64,000 nucleotides of DNA, from assembly GCA_003279055.1 (NCBI GenBank), contig QCBP01000007.1, forward strand, positions 20,085 to 84,084, given 5' to 3'. Made by a program: the position numbers and the translations under genes. Source of the stretch: Prochlorococcus sp. AG-347-I21. Lineage in GTDB: Bacteria; Cyanobacteriota; Cyanobacteriia; PCC-6307; Cyanobiaceae. The notes beneath the pieces were generated by a model. The model ran no database searches and was not told where the DNA came from. It saw only the letters and a program-made list of their open reading frames with translations. This document shows positions 1-10,188 of this stretch, piece after piece; the stretch's first letter is position 1; each line of letters begins with the position of its first letter.

Positions 1-548
1 CTTATATAATATTGGGTGTTGGTAGCTTAATAGATATTAAAAGGCCTTATAAATTTATATTATGGATAGATTTATTAGTTAAAAAAGGCATTCCAATTAA
101 GGCTTTTTGGCTTGGTGATGGTCCATTAATGAGAGAAATGATAGAGTTAACAAAAAAATTGAAACTTGATATTACTTGGAAAGGAGAAGTTTCAAAAAGA
201 ACTGTTTATAACTTTCTAAATAAAGCTTCTTATCTTATTCAAACTTCCCAATTCGAAGTATATCCAACTGTTGTTATTGAATCTTTTTGTTGCGGTACTC
301 CCGTAATTTCAACTAATTATTGGGGAGTAGATGAATTAATAAAAGACAAAATAAATGGATATATTATAAAAAGTGAATATTTAAATGATGAAATAAAAAG
401 TATTGAATTAGTCAAAACTTTATTTAATGAATCAAAATATAAGATTATTTCAGAAAATTGTAAAAGAGATTTTTATAATCATTTTCATAACCATAAATAT
501 ACATCAAATAAATATAAGAAAGTTTACGAGAATTTTTTTAAAATTTAG
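1..548 (+). CDS. Family 4 glycosyltransferase, C-terminal part (cut by window edge)
   Basis: This is the C-terminal half of a GT4-type glycosyltransferase, which would transfer a sugar from a nucleotide sugar onto a growing surface polysaccharide. The reading frame is open to the first base of the window (YIILGVGSLIDIKRP precedes and includes the TTG at 12), so the true start lies outside. The nucleotide-sugar binding Rossmann half shows the family pattern EVYPTVVIES followed by CCGTPVIS, with the paired glutamates seven residues apart. The stop overlaps the end of the convergent sugar-phosphate transferase gene by 11 bp. It probably belongs to the same polysaccharide cluster. The acceptor and sugar cannot be told from sequence. 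Confidence 0.85.
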   Translation, partial: YIILGVGSLIDIKRPYKFILWIDLLVKKGIPIKAFWLGDGPLMREMIELTKKLKLDITWKGEVSKRTVYNFLNKASYLIQTSQFEVYPTVVIESFCCGTPVISTNYWGVDELIKDKINGYIIKSEYLNDEIKSIELVKTLFNESKYKIISENCKRDFYNHFHNHKYTSNKYKKVYENFFKI

Positions 549-1860
549 AGGTCCACCCTCTTGCAAAGAAAATTATTTTGATTGTTTTAAATAAAATTAT
601 TAAATCAAGGAAGATTGATTGATGCTTTATATAGTAAATGTCATAATTTAACTTATTAATAGCATCGTTAATATTTGAACTGTAATGGTAGTTAACTTGC
701 GCCCAGCCACTAAGTCCTGGTTTTACTGAATATCTAAAACTATAATTGGTAATTTTTTCTCTTAATTCTTTGTCGAATTCTGGTCTTTCTGGTCTAGGTC
801 CTATTAAGCTCATTTCGCCTTTAATAACATTTAGTAGTTGGGGTAATTCGTCTAATCTGAATTTTCGTAATAATTTACCAATAAACGTTACTCTTTTATC
901 ATCCTTAACTGACCATTGAGGACCGTTAATTTCTGCATTAACTACCATAGTTCTAAACTTTATAATTTTTATGTAATTTGAATTTAAGCCTGTTCTTACC
1001 TGTGAGTAAAAGATTGGATTTCCTTCCAGAAAGAATAGAAATAAACTAATAATTACTATTAATGGTGCTAATGTTATAAGTAATAATAAACTAAAAAAAA
1101 TATCTCCTATTCTCTTTATTCTGTAGTTTATGCTTTTAAAATCTAATCTTGATTGAACATCAATTAATAAGTCTAAACTATTTTGATTATTTGGAGATAT
1201 TTGTAAATATTTTTCATACCAATTAAGAATATTAAGAATTTCTAAATTACTCTTTTTAATCTGATTAAAAATATTTAATTTTTTATATTCATAGTTAATG
1301 CTTTGATCAATAACTAAACCTTTTATTTCTTTACAATCTATTTTTTGATTGTAATCTGTTAACTTTATAAATTCGAAATTATTTTTAAAATTTGAATTTG
1401 TTTGAATGAGTTGAGCAAAATCTTTTTCCATTGAAATTACTAGCCATTTGTTTTTTTTAAAAAACTTTTTTTGCAATATGGTGTCAATGATCGATTGAAA
1501 AATTAGAATATATATAGATATTTTTGATGTTATATTAATAAATAAATAGAAGTTAATTACGTTAAAACTTATTTCATCCGTTATCAAGTTAATTGTTATG
1601 TAAATTATATTTGAAGAAATAAGCACTAATAATGTATTTACTATATTTGATAGTAATTTATTTTTTAATTCTTTATAGTCAATTTCATATTGACCTAAAA
1701 TATAACTAAATAATAACCAATATATGATTAAAAATAAAATTATTAATATGTTTGCAGGCATATTTATAATTTTATTAAATTCATTATTATATATAAAAAA
1801 AATAATTAAAAAATCTTTAATGACTGACGTAAAAATATAGGATGATTTTATCCAATTCAT
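538..1860 (-). CDS. Undecaprenyl-phosphate sugar-1-phosphate transferase (WbaP/WcaJ type)
   Basis: A 440-residue polyprenyl-phosphate sugar phosphotransferase that would start synthesis of a lipid-linked polysaccharide repeat at the inner membrane. The N-terminal part has several hydrophobic segments (about residues 10-130) and a cytoplasmic middle. The C-terminal catalytic domain (about 245-440) begins with a membrane segment (RIKRIGDIFFSLLLLITLAP) and carries family motifs KFRTM, FRLDELPQLLNV, GPRPERPEF, KPGLSGWAQVNY and LNYDIYYIKHQS. Length and layout match the WbaP/WcaJ family. Specificity (galactose, glucose or GlcNAc) cannot be read. It ends at a tRNA-Arg gene and is very AT-rich, as expected for a polysaccharide locus. 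Confidence 0.9.
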   Translation of the reverse strand: MNWIKSSYIFTSVIKDFLIIFFIYNNEFNKIINMPANILIILFLIIYWLLFSYILGQYEIDYKELKNKLLSNIVNTLLVLISSNIIYITINLITDEISFNVINFYLFINITSKISIYILIFQSIIDTILQKKFFKKNKWLVISMEKDFAQLIQTNSNFKNNFEFIKLTDYNQKIDCKEIKGLVIDQSINYEYKKLNIFNQIKKSNLEILNILNWYEKYLQISPNNQNSLDLLIDVQSRLDFKSINYRIKRIGDIFFSLLLLITLAPLIVIISLFLFFLEGNPIFYSQVRTGLNSNYIKIIKFRTMVVNAEINGPQWSVKDDKRVTFIGKLLRKFRLDELPQLLNVIKGEMSLIGPRPERPEFDKELREKITNYSFRYSVKPGLSGWAQVNYHYSSNINDAINKLNYDIYYIKHQSIFLDLIILFKTIKIIFFARGWTSKF

Positions 1861-1905
1861 TTATTTTTAAAATCATTAAAGTTCGAAAAAATCATTATTT
1901 CGAAA

Positions 1906-1979
<74 letters not shown>

Positions 1980-2269
1980 AAAGAGGTTTTGAGTTTTAAC
2001 TTTTAGAACTTGCCGTAGAGAAAATATCACTACTTTTAGAAGTCCTTTAGAAGAAAACCCAAAATACTTTATATATTTTATATCAAGTTCACACCCTCTA
2101 ACCATTAAATAATAAAAATAAATACTAAATACTGTATGAATTATTAAAAGGGGTATTTTTTTGAATCTTTTTTGAGGAACAAAAGTTCAACTTTTTATTT
2201 TCTTACTTTTTATTGTTATGATACTTTTTAAAAATTTTAATTATAATTACAATAAAACCAAGAATAAAT

Positions 2270-2953
2270 TTGGCTAAGAGACTTACAGAAAAACAAAAGG
2301 AAGAAATAATAAAGTGTTTCGAAGAAGGACAAAATATCAATCTTTTGTCCCAAGAATTTGATTGCACAAGATTAACAGTAATAAGAAATCTAAAAAAAAA
2401 TCTTGGAGAAATAAAATATAATGAGTTATTAAAAAAAAGTAAACCCTTAAAAAGTAAACCTACAAAAAATAATAACCAAACAACAGATTCACCAGAAAAA
2501 CTTTTTTATAAAAAAGAATTCAAGAAGGATTTTGATGATTCTAAAGTTTTAAATGAAAATATTACTTCTTCAAATTTCGCTCCAATTGATTCTTTTTTGG
2601 AAATAGCTCCTATTGAGTATGAGATGGATAATAAATCTCGAAAAGAATTATCTTCAGTGCCTATATCGGAGGTAAATTTCCCTAAATTTGTTTATATGAT
2701 TGTGCATAAGAAAATTGAGTTAGAAATAAAATTATTAAAGGATTTTCCAGAATGGGACTTCTTGCCTGATGAAGATTTAAATAGAAAAACTATAGAAATA
2801 TTTTTTGATTTAAATCTTGCCAAAAGATCTTGTAATAAAGAGCAAAAGGTACTCAAAGTTCCTAATACTGATGTTTTTAGAATTGCAGCACCTGTTCTTA
2901 TTGCTAAAGGAATTTCAAGAATTGTTTGTGATGAAAATTTAATAGCTCTTTGA
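2270..2953 (+). CDS. Helix-turn-helix protein, resolvase-like DNA-binding N-terminus
   Basis: A 227-residue protein with a TTG start. Residues 1-45 form a resolvase/homeodomain-like helix-turn-helix (a LTEKQKEEIIKCFEEGQNIN helix, then LSQEFDCTRLTVIRNLKK as turn and recognition helix). A lysine-rich low-complexity linker (about 50-90) follows, then a conserved acidic C-terminal region ending in VPNTDVFRIAAPVLIAKGIS with no domain I recognise. No catalytic recombinase domain is present, so it is more likely a transcription factor or nucleoid protein than a resolvase. Similar proteins are, from memory, common in marine picocyanobacteria. The target is unknown. Confidence 0.75.
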   Translation: MAKRLTEKQKEEIIKCFEEGQNINLLSQEFDCTRLTVIRNLKKNLGEIKYNELLKKSKPLKSKPTKNNNQTTDSPEKLFYKKEFKKDFDDSKVLNENITSSNFAPIDSFLEIAPIEYEMDNKSRKELSSVPISEVNFPKFVYMIVHKKIELEIKLLKDFPEWDFLPDEDLNRKTIEIFFDLNLAKRSCNKEQKVLKVPNTDVFRIAAPVLIAKGISRIVCDENLIAL

Positions 2954-2962
2954 CTAAATTTT

Positions 2963-3181
2963 TTATTCATTATTAATATCTACAAATAGAAAGCTTCCTA
3001 AAATTGAACCTAATATAAAACTAGACCCTACTATAAAACTGATTGGAAGTTCAATTGTTTCATTGATTAATAAGTCTATTTTGCTTTTGTTTGAACTATT
3101 TTGTATTCCAATAAATAAGAAAACAAATAAGCAAGAATTGATAATTACTGATAATAATAATTTTCTAATTAAAAAGCTCAT
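2963..3181 (-). CDS. Small two-helix membrane protein, LapA/DUF1049-like
   Basis: A 72-residue protein with two hydrophobic helices (about residues 6-27 and 46-66) separated by a short polar stretch. The second helix has the glycine-rich pattern FIVGSSFILGSILGSFLF that resembles the LapA/DUF1049 family of small inner-membrane proteins linked to envelope assembly. It lies 25 bp downstream of rsmI on the same strand and may be cotranscribed. Assignment to DUF1049 rests on hydropathy and glycine spacing only. Confidence 0.6.
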   Translation of the reverse strand: MSFLIRKLLLSVIINSCLFVFLFIGIQNSSNKSKIDLLINETIELPISFIVGSSFILGSILGSFLFVDINNE

Positions 3182-3206
3182 ATAAATTAATCCTTTTATC
3201 TGAATT

Positions 3207-4070
3207 TTAAATCATATTATAAATTTCGCTTTTTTTTAAGCCATTTTTCTTTGCTAAGTATTTTGAAGCTGCTGATAAGCTTAAGCCTGCATTTATTAAA
3301 TCATTAAGGTCTTTTTTTATAATGGATCTATCAAGATTCAAATCATTTTTTTTGTTAGTACCTTTTATGACTATTGTTATTTCTCCAATTACATCCTTAT
3401 CTCGAAATAATTCTTTAACCTCATAAATATTTTTTCCAAAATGTTCTTCAAATTTTTTTGTTAATTCTCTGGCCACCATAATCTCTCTATCACCCCCACA
3501 GAATTCAAATAATTCCCCTAATAATTTTTTAAGTCTTTTAGGTGATTCGTATATTATAGTCGTTTTTGTACTTCCACTTATTTCTAAAAGAATTTTTTCT
3601 CTATCAATTTGCTTTTTAGGAAGAAAACCCTCAAATACAAAACTAGATGAGGGTAAACCACTTGAAACAAGAGCAGTTATTGCAGCACATGCTCCCGGAA
3701 CGCAAATAATATCAATGCCTTCAGATTTTAATATTTTAGCGATTTCTTCACCTGGATCGCAAATCCCTGGCATCCCAGCATCGCTTACAATTGCCATTGA
3801 TTTTCCTTCTTTAAGATCTTTAACTATTTTGGGAATTTTTATTGAAGAATTATGTTGATTAAAACTAATAAGTTTATTAGAAATATTAAACTTGTTCATA
3901 ATTTTTTTCGTTTGCCTCGTATCCTCACAAGCAACAAAAGAGACATTTTCGAGAATATTTAATGCTCTTAGGGAAATATCATTTAAATTCCCAATTGGCG
4001 TGCCAACTATATATAACACTCCTTTTTCAGGTTCCTCTTTTCTATGGGATAATGAGAAATTATTATTCAT
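3207..4070 (-). CDS. rsmI: 16S rRNA (cytidine-1402 2'-O)-methyltransferase RsmI
   Basis: A 287-residue SAM-dependent tetrapyrrole-methylase-fold enzyme that 2'-O-methylates C1402 in the decoding centre of 16S rRNA. Family motifs are intact: VGTPIGNLNDIS near residue 22, ACEDTRQTKK, VSDAGMPGICDPGEE and VPGACAAITALVSSGLPSSS. The protein ends in a short RsmI C-terminal helical domain (LSAASKYLAKKNGLKKSEIY). Start ATG at 4070 is three bases from the divergent CysQ-like gene, so the two share a promoter region inside each other's 5' ends. Confidence 0.95.
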   Translation of the reverse strand: MNNNFSLSHRKEEPEKGVLYIVGTPIGNLNDISLRALNILENVSFVACEDTRQTKKIMNKFNISNKLISFNQHNSSIKIPKIVKDLKEGKSMAIVSDAGMPGICDPGEEIAKILKSEGIDIICVPGACAAITALVSSGLPSSSFVFEGFLPKKQIDREKILLEISGSTKTTIIYESPKRLKKLLGELFEFCGGDREIMVARELTKKFEEHFGKNIYEVKELFRDKDVIGEITIVIKGTNKKNDLNLDRSIIKKDLNDLINAGLSLSAASKYLAKKNGLKKSEIYNMI

Positions 4071-4073
4071 GTA

Positions 4074-4973
4074 ATGATTAAATTACCTTCTGGAGTAGAT
4101 ATTAATAATCTTATCGATGATATAAGAATTTTCAGCTGGCAAGCAGCAGATATTTTGCTTTATTACTCTAAATTGTTAGAAGATTCTGATTACAAAAAAA
4201 AAATATTAAAGAATAATAATGAGGAAGATCCTGTCACCTTAGCTGATTTAAAAGTAAATGAAATTATTATCAAAAGAATAAATGAAAAATATAAAAATAT
4301 TAATTGGGATATTTTGAGCGAAGAAAATGTTAAAACTTCAAAAATCTTTGTCACAAAGAATGATTGGGTATGGGTTCTTGATCCTCTTGATGGCACTAAG
4401 GATTTTATTCAAGGGACAGGTAATTATGCAATGCATTTGGCGTTAAACTTTAGACAAAAGCCATATATCGGGTTTGTTTTGATCCCAGATAAAAATCAAT
4501 TATGGATTACAGATGGAAAAAAAACATGGTGTGAAAAAAGAGATGGTACGCAATATAAACCAAATCTATTAAATAATGGGAAACTTCAAGAAATGACTTT
4601 AGTTACGAGTAAAAATCATGGAAATGAGAATTTGAAAAATTTAATTCAAAAAATTAATTTTCGCAAAGTTGAAGTTATGGGAAGCATTGGCTGCAAAATT
4701 GCATCTATAGTTAGAGGAGATAGTGATATCTATATTTGTCTAAGTTTACCGGGGAAAAGCTCACCAAAAGATTGGGATTTTGCTGCACCAGAATCTATTT
4801 TGAAAGCTGCAGGCGGAGCAATCACAAATTTAGATAATGAGGAACTAACATATGGACATACTAATTTTCAGCAAGAGGGAGTTATAGTTGCAACAAGTAA
4901 CAGAATTACTCATGGGAGAATTTGTCTCGAAATAAAGCAAATTATTGAGGATAACGGAATTTATCCTCTTTAG
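4074..4973 (+). CDS. cysQ: 3'(2'),5'-bisphosphate nucleotidase, CysQ/inositol monophosphatase family
   Basis: A 299-residue Mg-dependent, Li-sensitive phosphatase of the inositol monophosphatase superfamily. It probably removes the 3' phosphate from PAP or PAPS, which protects sulfate assimilation and nucleic-acid turnover from PAP build-up. The metal-binding glutamate lies in DILSEEN, the core motif is VLDPLDGTKDF and the second metal motif is DWDFAAPESILKAAGG. The CysQ name is the common annotation for this cyanobacterial form. Inositol monophosphatase or fructose-bisphosphatase activity cannot be excluded. Confidence 0.82.
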   Translation: MIKLPSGVDINNLIDDIRIFSWQAADILLYYSKLLEDSDYKKKILKNNNEEDPVTLADLKVNEIIIKRINEKYKNINWDILSEENVKTSKIFVTKNDWVWVLDPLDGTKDFIQGTGNYAMHLALNFRQKPYIGFVLIPDKNQLWITDGKKTWCEKRDGTQYKPNLLNNGKLQEMTLVTSKNHGNENLKNLIQKINFRKVEVMGSIGCKIASIVRGDSDIYICLSLPGKSSPKDWDFAAPESILKAAGGAITNLDNEELTYGHTNFQQEGVIVATSNRITHGRICLEIKQIIEDNGIYPL

Positions 4974-4996
4974 TTTTACATTAAAGCGTTTAGTCC

Positions 4997-7162
4997 TTAA
5001 TTAAGCGGAGCTACTGGAGTGGGTGTTGGTTCTGGATATGACATGCCATTATTTTGTCCTACACCTCTTAAGGTAAGATTAATTCTTCCTCTGCTATCAA
5101 TTTCTCTAACTCTTACTGTTACTTCATCTCCTTGTCTTACTACATCTTCGACTCTCTCAACTCTCGCCTCAGACAATTGAGAAATGTGAACCATACCTTC
5201 CTTCCCAGGAAGTATTTCTACGAAAGCACCTATAGGTATTATTCTAGTTACAACACCAGAGAAGATTTCACCTTCATGAACCTTGCGTGTTAATCCTTCA
5301 ATTATCTTTTGAGCTTCTTCAGCTGCAGCTCCGTCATGAGATGCAATAGTTACAATTCCTCCATCTTCTATATCTATTTTTGTATTGGTCCTCTCAGTAA
5401 TTCCTTTGATAGTTCTTCCACCAGGGCCAATTACTGTTCCTATAAGCTCAGGATCGATTCTAAAGCTTAAAAGTCTTGGAGCGTGCGGAGAGAGGGATTC
5501 TTGAGGTTTATCTATTGCAGCTTGCATCTTTTCTAAGATATGTAATCTTGCAGGTCGAGCTTTTTTGATTGCATCAGAAATAATAGAGACTGGTAAACCT
5601 GTAATCTTCATATCCATTTGTAACGCTGTAATTCCTTTATCTGTGCCAGCAACCTTAAAATCCATGTCTCCAAGAAAGTCTTCAATTCCTTGAATATCTG
5701 TAAGAATTCGAACTTCTTTACCTTCTTTGATTAAACCCATAGCAGTACCACTAACAGGTGCTTTTAGAGGAACTCCTGCATCTAATAATGAAAGAGTGCT
5801 TCCACATACAGATCCCATAGAAGTTGAGCCGTTAGAACTCAAAACTTCGCTAACTACCCTTAGGACATAAGGGAATGTTTCTTTGCCAGGCAATACAGGG
5901 ATTATTGCTCTCTCTGCTAATGCGCCATGACCAATTTCTCTTCTTCCAGGAGTTCTCATTGGTCTTGTTTCTCCTACTGAATAAGGAGGGAAATTGTAGT
6001 GATGTAGATAAGTTTTTTCAGTGCTTGGATTCAGGTCATCCATTTCTTGAGCATCACTAGGAGTACCTAATGTGGTTGTAGATAAAACTTGGGTTAAACC
6101 TCTTTGAAATAATGCAGAACCATGTACTCTTTTTGGAAGAATTCCTGCGGAGGCTGATATTTTTCTAACTTCATCGAGATCCCTTCCATCAACTCTTTTC
6201 CCATCATTTATGATTTGCGACCTCATTAATTTTTTTGTTAATTTTTTAAAGTCGGAATGAATTAATTTTTCATTTTCTGAGGTTAGAACTTTTACTTGAT
6301 TGTCATCTTTAAGTGAATCAATTTTGCTTTGAGTTTCAGTTTTAATTTTTTCTAGTTCAAGATCTCTCTCTTCCTTTGAAAGGTCAAATTTCTTTAAAAC
6401 TAACTCAATAGGTTTTGTGCAATTTTTTTCTAAATAAGAGGGCAATGTTTTATCTTCTTCAGGGTCAGATGGCTTAACCTGTTTTATTCCTAAATCTTTT
6501 AGTAAATCTTCTTGCGATTTAATAAGTTCAGTAACAGCCTCATATCCGAAATCTATAGCTTCGATTGTATCTTGCTCTGATAATTGATTTGCACCCGCTT
6601 CAATCATGACGATACCGTCTGGTGATCCTGCAACAACAATGTCTAAATCTCCTTTCTCAATTTCTCTATAGCTAGGATTTAAGATGAAATCATCCCCTAT
6701 AAGCCCAACTCTTACCGCAGCCATTGGCCCATAAAATGGAATTTCTCCAACTAAAGTTGCTAATGAAGCCCCTGTAACAGCCAAAACATCTGCTGGGACT
6801 CTTTCATCTAGAGAAAGGCATGATGCTACTATTTGAATCTCATCCCTCATCCATGTGGGAAAAAGTGGCCTCATTGGCCTATCAATTAATCTTGCAATTA
6901 AAGTCGCTCTTTCTGGTGGGCGACCTTCTCTCCTCATGAAACCACCAGGAATTCTCCCTGCAGCATAAAGTTTTTCTTCATAGTCGCATATCAGAGGTAG
7001 AAAGTCTGATGGTTCTTTTTTGGCAGTTTTTGTCGCTGTAACTAATAGTGAGGTATCACCACACTCAATCATTACTGATCCACTTGCTTGAGGAGCATAT
7101 AGTCCTGTAGTTAGTCGTATCTCTCGTCCGTCAAACGTGATCGACTTATTTTGTCCTTCCAC
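4997..7162 (-). CDS. pnp: Polyribonucleotide nucleotidyltransferase (PNPase)
   Basis: A 721-residue phosphorolytic 3'-5' exoribonuclease that degrades mRNA and, in cyanobacteria, also adds heteropolymeric tails. Domain order is complete: RNase PH domain 1 (about 10-150), all-helical linker, RNase PH domain 2 (about 320-550), KH domain with GxxG loop [11 protein letters not shown], and S1 domain ([16 protein letters not shown] through [18 protein letters not shown]). Domain 2 retains [19 protein letters not shown], the catalytic region. A short proline-rich tail ends the protein. It lies downstream of rpsN in a long minus-strand array, separated by 170 bp that probably hold its own promoter. 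Confidence 0.98.
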   Translation of the reverse strand: MEGQNKSITFDGREIRLTTGLYAPQASGSVMIECGDTSLLVTATKTAKKEPSDFLPLICDYEEKLYAAGRIPGGFMRREGRPPERATLIARLIDRPMRPLFPTWMRDEIQIVASCLSLDERVPADVLAVTGASLATLVGEIPFYGPMAAVRVGLIGDDFILNPSYREIEKGDLDIVVAGSPDGIVMIEAGANQLSEQDTIEAIDFGYEAVTELIKSQEDLLKDLGIKQVKPSDPEEDKTLPSYLEKNCTKPIELVLKKFDLSKEERDLELEKIKTETQSKIDSLKDDNQVKVLTSENEKLIHSDFKKLTKKLMRSQIINDGKRVDGRDLDEVRKISASAGILPKRVHGSALFQRGLTQVLSTTTLGTPSDAQEMDDLNPSTEKTYLHHYNFPPYSVGETRPMRTPGRREIGHGALAERAIIPVLPGKETFPYVLRVVSEVLSSNGSTSMGSVCGSTLSLLDAGVPLKAPVSGTAMGLIKEGKEVRILTDIQGIEDFLGDMDFKVAGTDKGITALQMDMKITGLPVSIISDAIKKARPARLHILEKMQAAIDKPQESLSPHAPRLLSFRIDPELIGTVIGPGGRTIKGITERTNTKIDIEDGGIVTIASHDGAAAEEAQKIIEGLTRKVHEGEIFSGVVTRIIPIGAFVEILPGKEGMVHISQLSEARVERVEDVVRQGDEVTVRVREIDSRGRINLTLRGVGQNNGMSYPEPTPTPVAPLN

Positions 7163-7332
7163 TTTTTAAATTATAAATCTATACATAATTTATTCTTACA
7201 TTTTATAGGGACATATTGAGTAAATTATTTAGATAAGCTATAAAAATTTTTAAAAATATTCTAAAAATCAGTTTAATTTCTAAAAATATTATTTTTTCTT
7301 GTGCAATATCGTACTTAAGTTAAAGTCTTATA

Positions 7333-7635
7333 CTACCAACTTGATTTAACTACTCCAGGAAGTTCACCGTTATGAGCTCTTTGTCTTAACTGATTCCTGC
7401 AAAGACCAAAATCTCTATATACTCCTCTAGGTTTACCAGTTGCCCAACACCTATTTCTTACTCTATTGGGTGCAGAGTTCCTTGGCAGACATTGAATCTT
7501 TCTATGAATTTCCAACCTTTCCATTGGATCTTTTGCAGCATTAAATTCATCTAATAATGCTTTCCTTTTTGCAGCATATTTCTTCACAAGTTTTTTGCGT
7601 TTAACTTCTCTCGCAATCATGGACTTTTTCGCCAT
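7333..7635 (-). CDS. rpsN: 30S ribosomal protein S14
   Basis: A 100-residue S14 protein of the small subunit head. It is the long zinc-free form: the sequence begins [20 protein letters not shown] and ends with the conserved [20 protein letters not shown] and [11 protein letters not shown]. Only isolated cysteines are present, not the CxxC pairs of the zinc form. It stands alone between rseP and pnp rather than in the main ribosomal operon, as is usual in cyanobacteria. Confidence 0.97.
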   Translation of the reverse strand: MAKKSMIAREVKRKKLVKKYAAKRKALLDEFNAAKDPMERLEIHRKIQCLPRNSAPNRVRNRCWATGKPRGVYRDFGLCRNQLRQRAHNGELPGVVKSSW

Positions 7636-7699
7636 TTAGTCAAAATATTTAAAACTAATTATTATACTAACAGCTTGGAGAACAGTTTTTAAAATTTAT

Positions 7700-8779
7700 T
7701 TATTGGTTTAATAATCTTTGAACTATTAAAAGTTGACTAGTATCTCTGATAATAAGCAGAACGCTTAGTCCAACTAAAAGAAAAAAACTGGACTGAGTAA
7801 CAACCATTTGTACCTTGACTGGAACTGGTTTCCCTCTAAAACCTTCAATTAAAGTGAAAACAAGTTGTCCTCCATCTAACAATGGTAAAGGTAATGAATT
7901 AAGTACTGCTAAATTAATAGAAATTAAAGCCGCAAATAATAGTATGCCTGTTCCACCTTGTTGAGATAATTGTGCACCAATTTCAACAATTTTTACTGGC
8001 CCACTTAATTGTTGAGCTGTTGACGAGAAGTTTGTTATTAAACCTTTATAACCTTGAATTGTTTTTACCAAAAGTGATGAAAATTCATTATTAGTGTATT
8101 TAAAAAGTTCGAAAACGTTTTTTGTCTTTTTAGTTTCTTTCCTTATATTTGGTTGCAATTGAGCACCTATTGTTCCTTTCCCATCAATATTTTTTGGTAC
8201 CAAAGTTAAATCTTTGAAAGTCCCATCTCTTTCAATTTTTATTGAAATTGGTTCTTCTGATGAATTTTGAATTTCTTTTACTAAAGTGGAAACTGCTTGA
8301 TCCCCAACTCCTAAAGTACTAGTTTCGACTTCTAAAATCTTATCCCCAGGTTCTAAACCAGCGAGAGATGCAGCCTTCTCAGGTTGAGTAGCTAACACTA
8401 AAATACCTGGTTCTGGATCAAATGGAATACCAACAGTAGTTACATTTATAATCAAGATTGAGTAAGCAAGTATCAAGTTGGCAAATACTCCAGCGGAAAT
8501 TACGATAACTCTTTGAATTATTGGCCTATTTTTTAAAAGATTTGGATCTTTAGGATCAATATTATTTAGCTCTTCATCAGGGAAGGATACAAAGCCTCCA
8601 AGAGGAAAGGCTCTGAATGAATAAGTAATATCTCTAAATTTTTTTTGAATAATTGAAGGGCCAAAGCCAATTGAAAATCCATCAACATAAATACCTTGTA
8701 AAATGGCCGCAAGAAAATGCCCCATCTCATGAAAAAAAATAAGAAATCCCAGTACTGTTATTGAGGTTAAAACATTCAT
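7700..8779 (-). CDS. rseP: Site-2 intramembrane zinc metalloprotease (RseP/M50 family)
   Basis: A 359-residue polytopic M50 protease that cuts membrane-embedded substrates such as anti-sigma factors or signal-peptide remnants. The zinc site HEMGH (residues 17-21) is in the first transmembrane helix, and the third metal ligand is in NSLPLPLLDGGQL near residue 312. One PDZ domain (about 125-205, starting LVLATQPEKAASLAGLEPGD) lies between membrane segments. It follows serS by 9 bp in the same operon. The in vivo substrate is not indicated by context. Confidence 0.93.
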   Translation of the reverse strand: MNVLTSITVLGFLIFFHEMGHFLAAILQGIYVDGFSIGFGPSIIQKKFRDITYSFRAFPLGGFVSFPDEELNNIDPKDPNLLKNRPIIQRVIVISAGVFANLILAYSILIINVTTVGIPFDPEPGILVLATQPEKAASLAGLEPGDKILEVETSTLGVGDQAVSTLVKEIQNSSEEPISIKIERDGTFKDLTLVPKNIDGKGTIGAQLQPNIRKETKKTKNVFELFKYTNNEFSSLLVKTIQGYKGLITNFSSTAQQLSGPVKIVEIGAQLSQQGGTGILLFAALISINLAVLNSLPLPLLDGGQLVFTLIEGFRGKPVPVKVQMVVTQSSFFLLVGLSVLLIIRDTSQLLIVQRLLNQ

Positions 8780-8788
8780 TTTTTTATA

Positions 8789-10066
8789 TTAAGCAGTTTT
8801 TAAAAAATTTGATCCAAAATATGGAACCAGAGCATCTGGGATCTTAACGCTACCATCTGTTTGTTGGCCATTCTCAAGAATCGCTGCCATTGTTCTTCCA
8901 ATAGCAAGACCACTGCCATTTAAGGTATGTATATATGTATTTTTATTATCAATTTTTGATCTTATTGATGATCTACGTGCCTGAAAGTCAAGGCAATTAC
9001 TGCAACTTGAAATTTCCCTATAACATTTACTATTTGGCAGCCAGACTTCAAGATCAAAAGTTCTGCTTGAAGAAAAACCTAAGTCTCCAGTACAAATATC
9101 AACTAATCTGTAAGGTAAATTAAGCTTTTTTAAAATGCTTTCTGCATCAGATGTAATCTTTTTATGAGCTTCAGTAGATTTACTTGGATCACAAAACCAA
9201 TAAAGCTCAACTTTATTAAATTGATGAAGTCTTATTAAACCTTTAGTATCCCTTCCATAACTTCCAGCTTCTCTCCTGAAACATGGGCTATATGCAACAT
9301 ACTTAATGGGTAATTTCTTGGGATCAATAATCTCATTTCTATGAAATGCAGTTAGTGGAACTTCAGCTGTGGGCGAAAGCCAGAGATCGTCATTGGAACA
9401 CTTAAAACTTTCATTTGAAAATTTAGGTAATTGACCAGACCCGGTAAGACTTTCTGAATTCACCAAAGCTGGAGGCATTAATTCTAAATAACCATTTTTT
9501 GTATGCATGTCGAGCATAAAATTTATTAATGCCCTTTCCAATCTGGCGCCATTTCCAGTAAGTGTAATAAAACGACTTTTTGATATTTTAGTTGATTTTA
9601 TAGAATCAAAAAGGTCAAGATTTTCTCCTATTTCCCAGTGTGATTTAAGATTTTCTTTTACTAAAGGATCTCCCCAAGTTTTTACTTGCACATTATTATT
9701 TTCATCTTTACCAATAGGAGCATCTTTGCTAGGTAAATTTGGTAAATTACAAATTTCATTATGTATTTTTTTATCTAATGTTCTTTTTTTCTCTTCAAAT
9801 TCAGAAATTTTAGTTCTATATTCATTACCTTTTGTCTTTAAGTTATTTAGTTCTGGAGAATCATTGTTTTTAGATTTGCTTATTTCTAGACCAATCAATT
9901 TACTTAATTTTTTGCTCTCAGATTGGAGACTGGATATTTCTATATCAATGTCTTTTTTTTGAAGAGTTAATTCTTGTATATAAGAGATATTAAAAACTTT
10001 TCCTCTAAGGGATAAATTCTCTTCAACAGAAATTGGATTTTCTCTTATTAATTTTTGATCTAACAC
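8789..10066 (-). CDS. serS: Seryl-tRNA synthetase
   Basis: A 425-residue class II synthetase that charges tRNA-Ser. The N-terminal long coiled-coil arm (about residues 25-100, rich in K/E/L) binds the long variable arm of tRNA-Ser. The catalytic core has motif 2 [20 protein letters not shown] and motif 3 [16 protein letters not shown]. Length is typical. It is followed after 9 bp by rseP. A tRNA-Ser(CGA) gene, one of its substrates, is also in this window. Confidence 0.97.
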   Translation of the reverse strand: MLDQKLIRENPISVEENLSLRGKVFNISYIQELTLQKKDIDIEISSLQSESKKLSKLIGLEISKSKNNDSPELNNLKTKGNEYRTKISEFEEKKRTLDKKIHNEICNLPNLPSKDAPIGKDENNNVQVKTWGDPLVKENLKSHWEIGENLDLFDSIKSTKISKSRFITLTGNGARLERALINFMLDMHTKNGYLELMPPALVNSESLTGSGQLPKFSNESFKCSNDDLWLSPTAEVPLTAFHRNEIIDPKKLPIKYVAYSPCFRREAGSYGRDTKGLIRLHQFNKVELYWFCDPSKSTEAHKKITSDAESILKKLNLPYRLVDICTGDLGFSSSRTFDLEVWLPNSKCYREISSCSNCLDFQARRSSIRSKIDNKNTYIHTLNGSGLAIGRTMAAILENGQQTDGSVKIPDALVPYFGSNFLKTA

Positions 10067-10188
10067 TCTTTTTTTTATACTTTAATTAAGATAATTAATC
10101 TAAATTCATTATTAGGGAATTTTGGTGAAAAATTAACTAAATTAATGATTCCTAACTTATGCAATATTTTTAACAAATTGAGATTTAG